Assembly (NCBI RefSeq): GCF_024701975.1
Contig: NZ_JANLNM010000003.1
Span: forward strand, 372,001-436,000
DNA length: 64,000 nt
Source of the DNA: Variovorax sp. ZS18.2.2
GTDB taxonomy: Bacteria; Pseudomonadota; Gammaproteobacteria; Burkholderiales; Burkholderiaceae_C
Reading direction: 5' to 3'
Every line of letters begins with the position of its first letter. The stretch's first letter is position 1. Below, in pieces: positions 62,774 through 64,000 of this stretch. A program made the position numbers and the translations under genes. The notes beneath the pieces were generated by a model. That model was not told the origin of the DNA. It saw only the letters and a list, made by a program, of their open reading frames with translations, and did no database searches.

Positions 62774-63460
62774 TCACTGCGCGTCGGAAATCCCGAGCTC
62801 CGAGCACACCCGTCCCACCAGCGCCTTCAGCGATGCCAGCTCGGCTTCAAGCCGCGCCACATTGGCCTTCAAAGCCGCGACTTCGCCCAGCGATGCGTCG
62901 TGCGATGCATACGCCCCGTCGCCCGAGGCGCCGGCCGGCCCCGCGACTTCCTCCGCAGGCTGGCCGCTCAGCAGGTGCGCCCAGCGGCTTTCGCGCGCGC
63001 CGGGCAGCCGCGCCAGCTTCACCACCAGCGCGCCGGCCGGTCGCTCCGAAAGCTCGTCGAGAAAGCCTTCGACCGACGAGATGTCCGCGAAGTTGTGCAT
63101 GCGGTCGCAGGCGATGCGCAGTTCGCCGGCCGTCTGCGGCCCGCGCAGCATCAGCACGGTGAGCAGGATCACCGACTGCGAGGGAATGCGCAGCACGCGG
63201 TCGATGTTGTGCTCGTAGCGGAACGCGCGGCCGCCGCTGCTTTCGGCAACGAGGCTGTAGCCCTTGAGGCTGTCGATGGCGGACTGGATCTGCGACTCGG
63301 TGAGTTCGAGCACCGGGTTGCGGCTGGTCTTCTGGTTGCAGCCCGAGACCAGCGAATTGAGCGTGAGCGGATAGCTGTCAGGCACGGTGCGCTGCTTTTC
63401 GGCGAGCACGCCGAGCACGCGGGTTTCGAGAAGGGACAGGATGGGCAGCGGTGTGGACAT
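62774..63460 (-). CDS. YceH family (DUF480) protein
   Basis: 228-aa protein of the YceH/DUF480 family: two winged helices, with the diagnostic ETRVLGVLAEKQRTVPDSYPLTLNSLVSGCNQKTSRNP. The C-terminal tail (about 195-228) is a short coiled coil. Role unknown. Confidence 0.93.
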   Translation of the reverse strand: MSTPLPILSLLETRVLGVLAEKQRTVPDSYPLTLNSLVSGCNQKTSRNPVLELTESQIQSAIDSLKGYSLVAESSGGRAFRYEHNIDRVLRIPSQSVILLTVLMLRGPQTAGELRIACDRMHNFADISSVEGFLDELSERPAGALVVKLARLPGARESRWAHLLSGQPAEEVAGPAGASGDGAYASHDASLGEVAALKANVARLEAELASLKALVGRVCSELGISDAQ

Positions 63461-63510
63461 GGCTCAGAGGCAGGATTCGAAAGTGGAAACACAAGGGGCC
63501 GCCGATGGGT

Positions 63511-64000
63511 TCATGGCGACACCACGCCGAGTATCGGCCCCAGTTCGCGCACGAAGTCATTACGCCCCAATGCCTTCGAGTACAGCGCCGAGACGGTGCC
63601 GTCGAGGTACAGGGCGTCGCGGCAACGCAGCACGTCGCGGAAGTACAGCGCGAAATCGTAAAAATTCACCGGCGTCTCGCTCATCACGAAGATCGCCGTG
63701 TGGCCCGTCGCGCAGACGCCATTGCGGATCTTGCGCGAGTCGGAATTCGGAATGAGCGCCGGATGCAAGACGCCATGGCGCAGCAGCAGCGGGCCGGACT
63801 GCGTGGCCAGCTGCACAACGCCGCGCCTGGCGAACGCCGGGTACTCCGAAGACTCGATCACCCGGGGTCCGTCATCGGTGACGAGGAACACGCCGTTCGG
63901 CTTCAGGAAGAAGTTGCCGGCGCCGCTCGCCAGGTTGAGCGGCGCCTCTTCGCGGCCGTCGCGCACGAAAAGCCCGACCGGCGAGAAATCCGCGTGGTAC
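63511..64000 (-). CDS. phosphodiester glycosidase family protein, 5' end outside window
   Basis: The frame stays open to the window edge; within the window it encodes about 162 residues beginning YHADFSPVGLFVRDG. Landmarks GNFFLKPNGVFLV, NGVCATGHTAIFVMSE and DALYLDGTVSALYS fit the NAGPA-type phosphodiester glycosidase (DUF2233) family, usually periplasmic. The GTG at 63966 is an internal codon, not the start. The signal peptide, if any, lies outside. Confidence 0.85.
   Translation of the reverse strand, partial: YHADFSPVGLFVRDGREEAPLNLASGAGNFFLKPNGVFLVTDDGPRVIESSEYPAFARRGVVQLATQSGPLLLRHGVLHPALIPNSDSRKIRNGVCATGHTAIFVMSETPVNFYDFALYFRDVLRCRDALYLDGTVSALYSKALGRNDFVRELGPILGVVSP

Overview
This window is high-GC chromosomal DNA of the kind expected from a Comamonadaceae-type beta-proteobacterium, probably Variovorax or a close relative. 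That placement is an inference from gene content, codon bias and a dispersed GC-rich repeat; no search was run. Genes are densely packed, many overlap by 4 nt (ATGA/GTGA), and no gap between genes exceeds about 260 bases.

Layout: (1) 0-8.3 kb: a cytochrome bo3-type quinol oxidase operon (cyoABCD, no cyoE) followed by SURF1, a RegB/RegA-type redox two-component pair, a hemolysin-III family membrane protein and slyX. (2) 8.3-13.7 kb: two SDR oxidoreductases, an MFS exporter and two LysR regulators. (3) 13.7-15.9 kb: a Phd/ParE toxin-antitoxin pair facing an OLD-like ATPase that lacks the usual C-terminal TOPRIM nuclease, a small defence-like patch. (4) 16-18.6 kb: a reverse transsulfuration pair (cystathionine beta-synthase and gamma-lyase), then an orphan FtsX-type permease.

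(5) 21-43.6 kb is the core of the window: a formate dehydrogenase and selenium island. The FDH alpha gene carries an in-frame UGA at codon 196, followed by a clear bacterial SECIS hairpin, so it encodes a selenoprotein. Around it lie the beta and gamma subunits, fdhE, selA, three uncharacterised genes (acyl-CoA-dehydrogenase-like flavoprotein, signal-less PhnD-like protein, TusA-like/ferritin-like fusion), selB, tRNA-Sec (selC), selD, a PhnD-type ABC transporter beside selD (probably selenium oxyanion uptake), mnmH for 2-selenouridine in tRNA, fdhD, and a second FdhF/YdeP-like molybdoenzyme. All steps of selenium handling are therefore present: uptake, activation, Sec-tRNA synthesis, Sec insertion, tRNA modification and a client enzyme. 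The three-gene cassette between selA and selB is the best candidate for an undescribed system.

(6) 43.7-50.1 kb: a periplasmic PaoABC-type molybdenum aldehyde oxidoreductase, a small secreted repeat protein and a QseBC/TctDE-type two-component system. (7) 50.2-54.3 kb: molybdate ABC transporter (order modB-modA-modC), a nitroreductase, a TrmO-like protein and a one-domain ModE. This supplies molybdenum for the three molybdoenzymes. (8) 54.4-57.2 kb: an oxalate/formate-family (OFA) transporter and a LysR regulator, a plausible formate entry or exit route. (9) 57.4-64 kb: Mrp/ApbC Fe-S carrier, patatin-like lipase, a diaminopropionate ammonia-lyase / M20 amidohydrolase / Lrp cluster, YceH, and a phosphodiester glycosidase family gene cut by the window edge.

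Four repeat elements beyond the genes stand out: a 96-bp dispersed repeat in two copies, both inside operons, and large GC-rich inverted repeats at 11.1, 34.3 and 36.5 kb.
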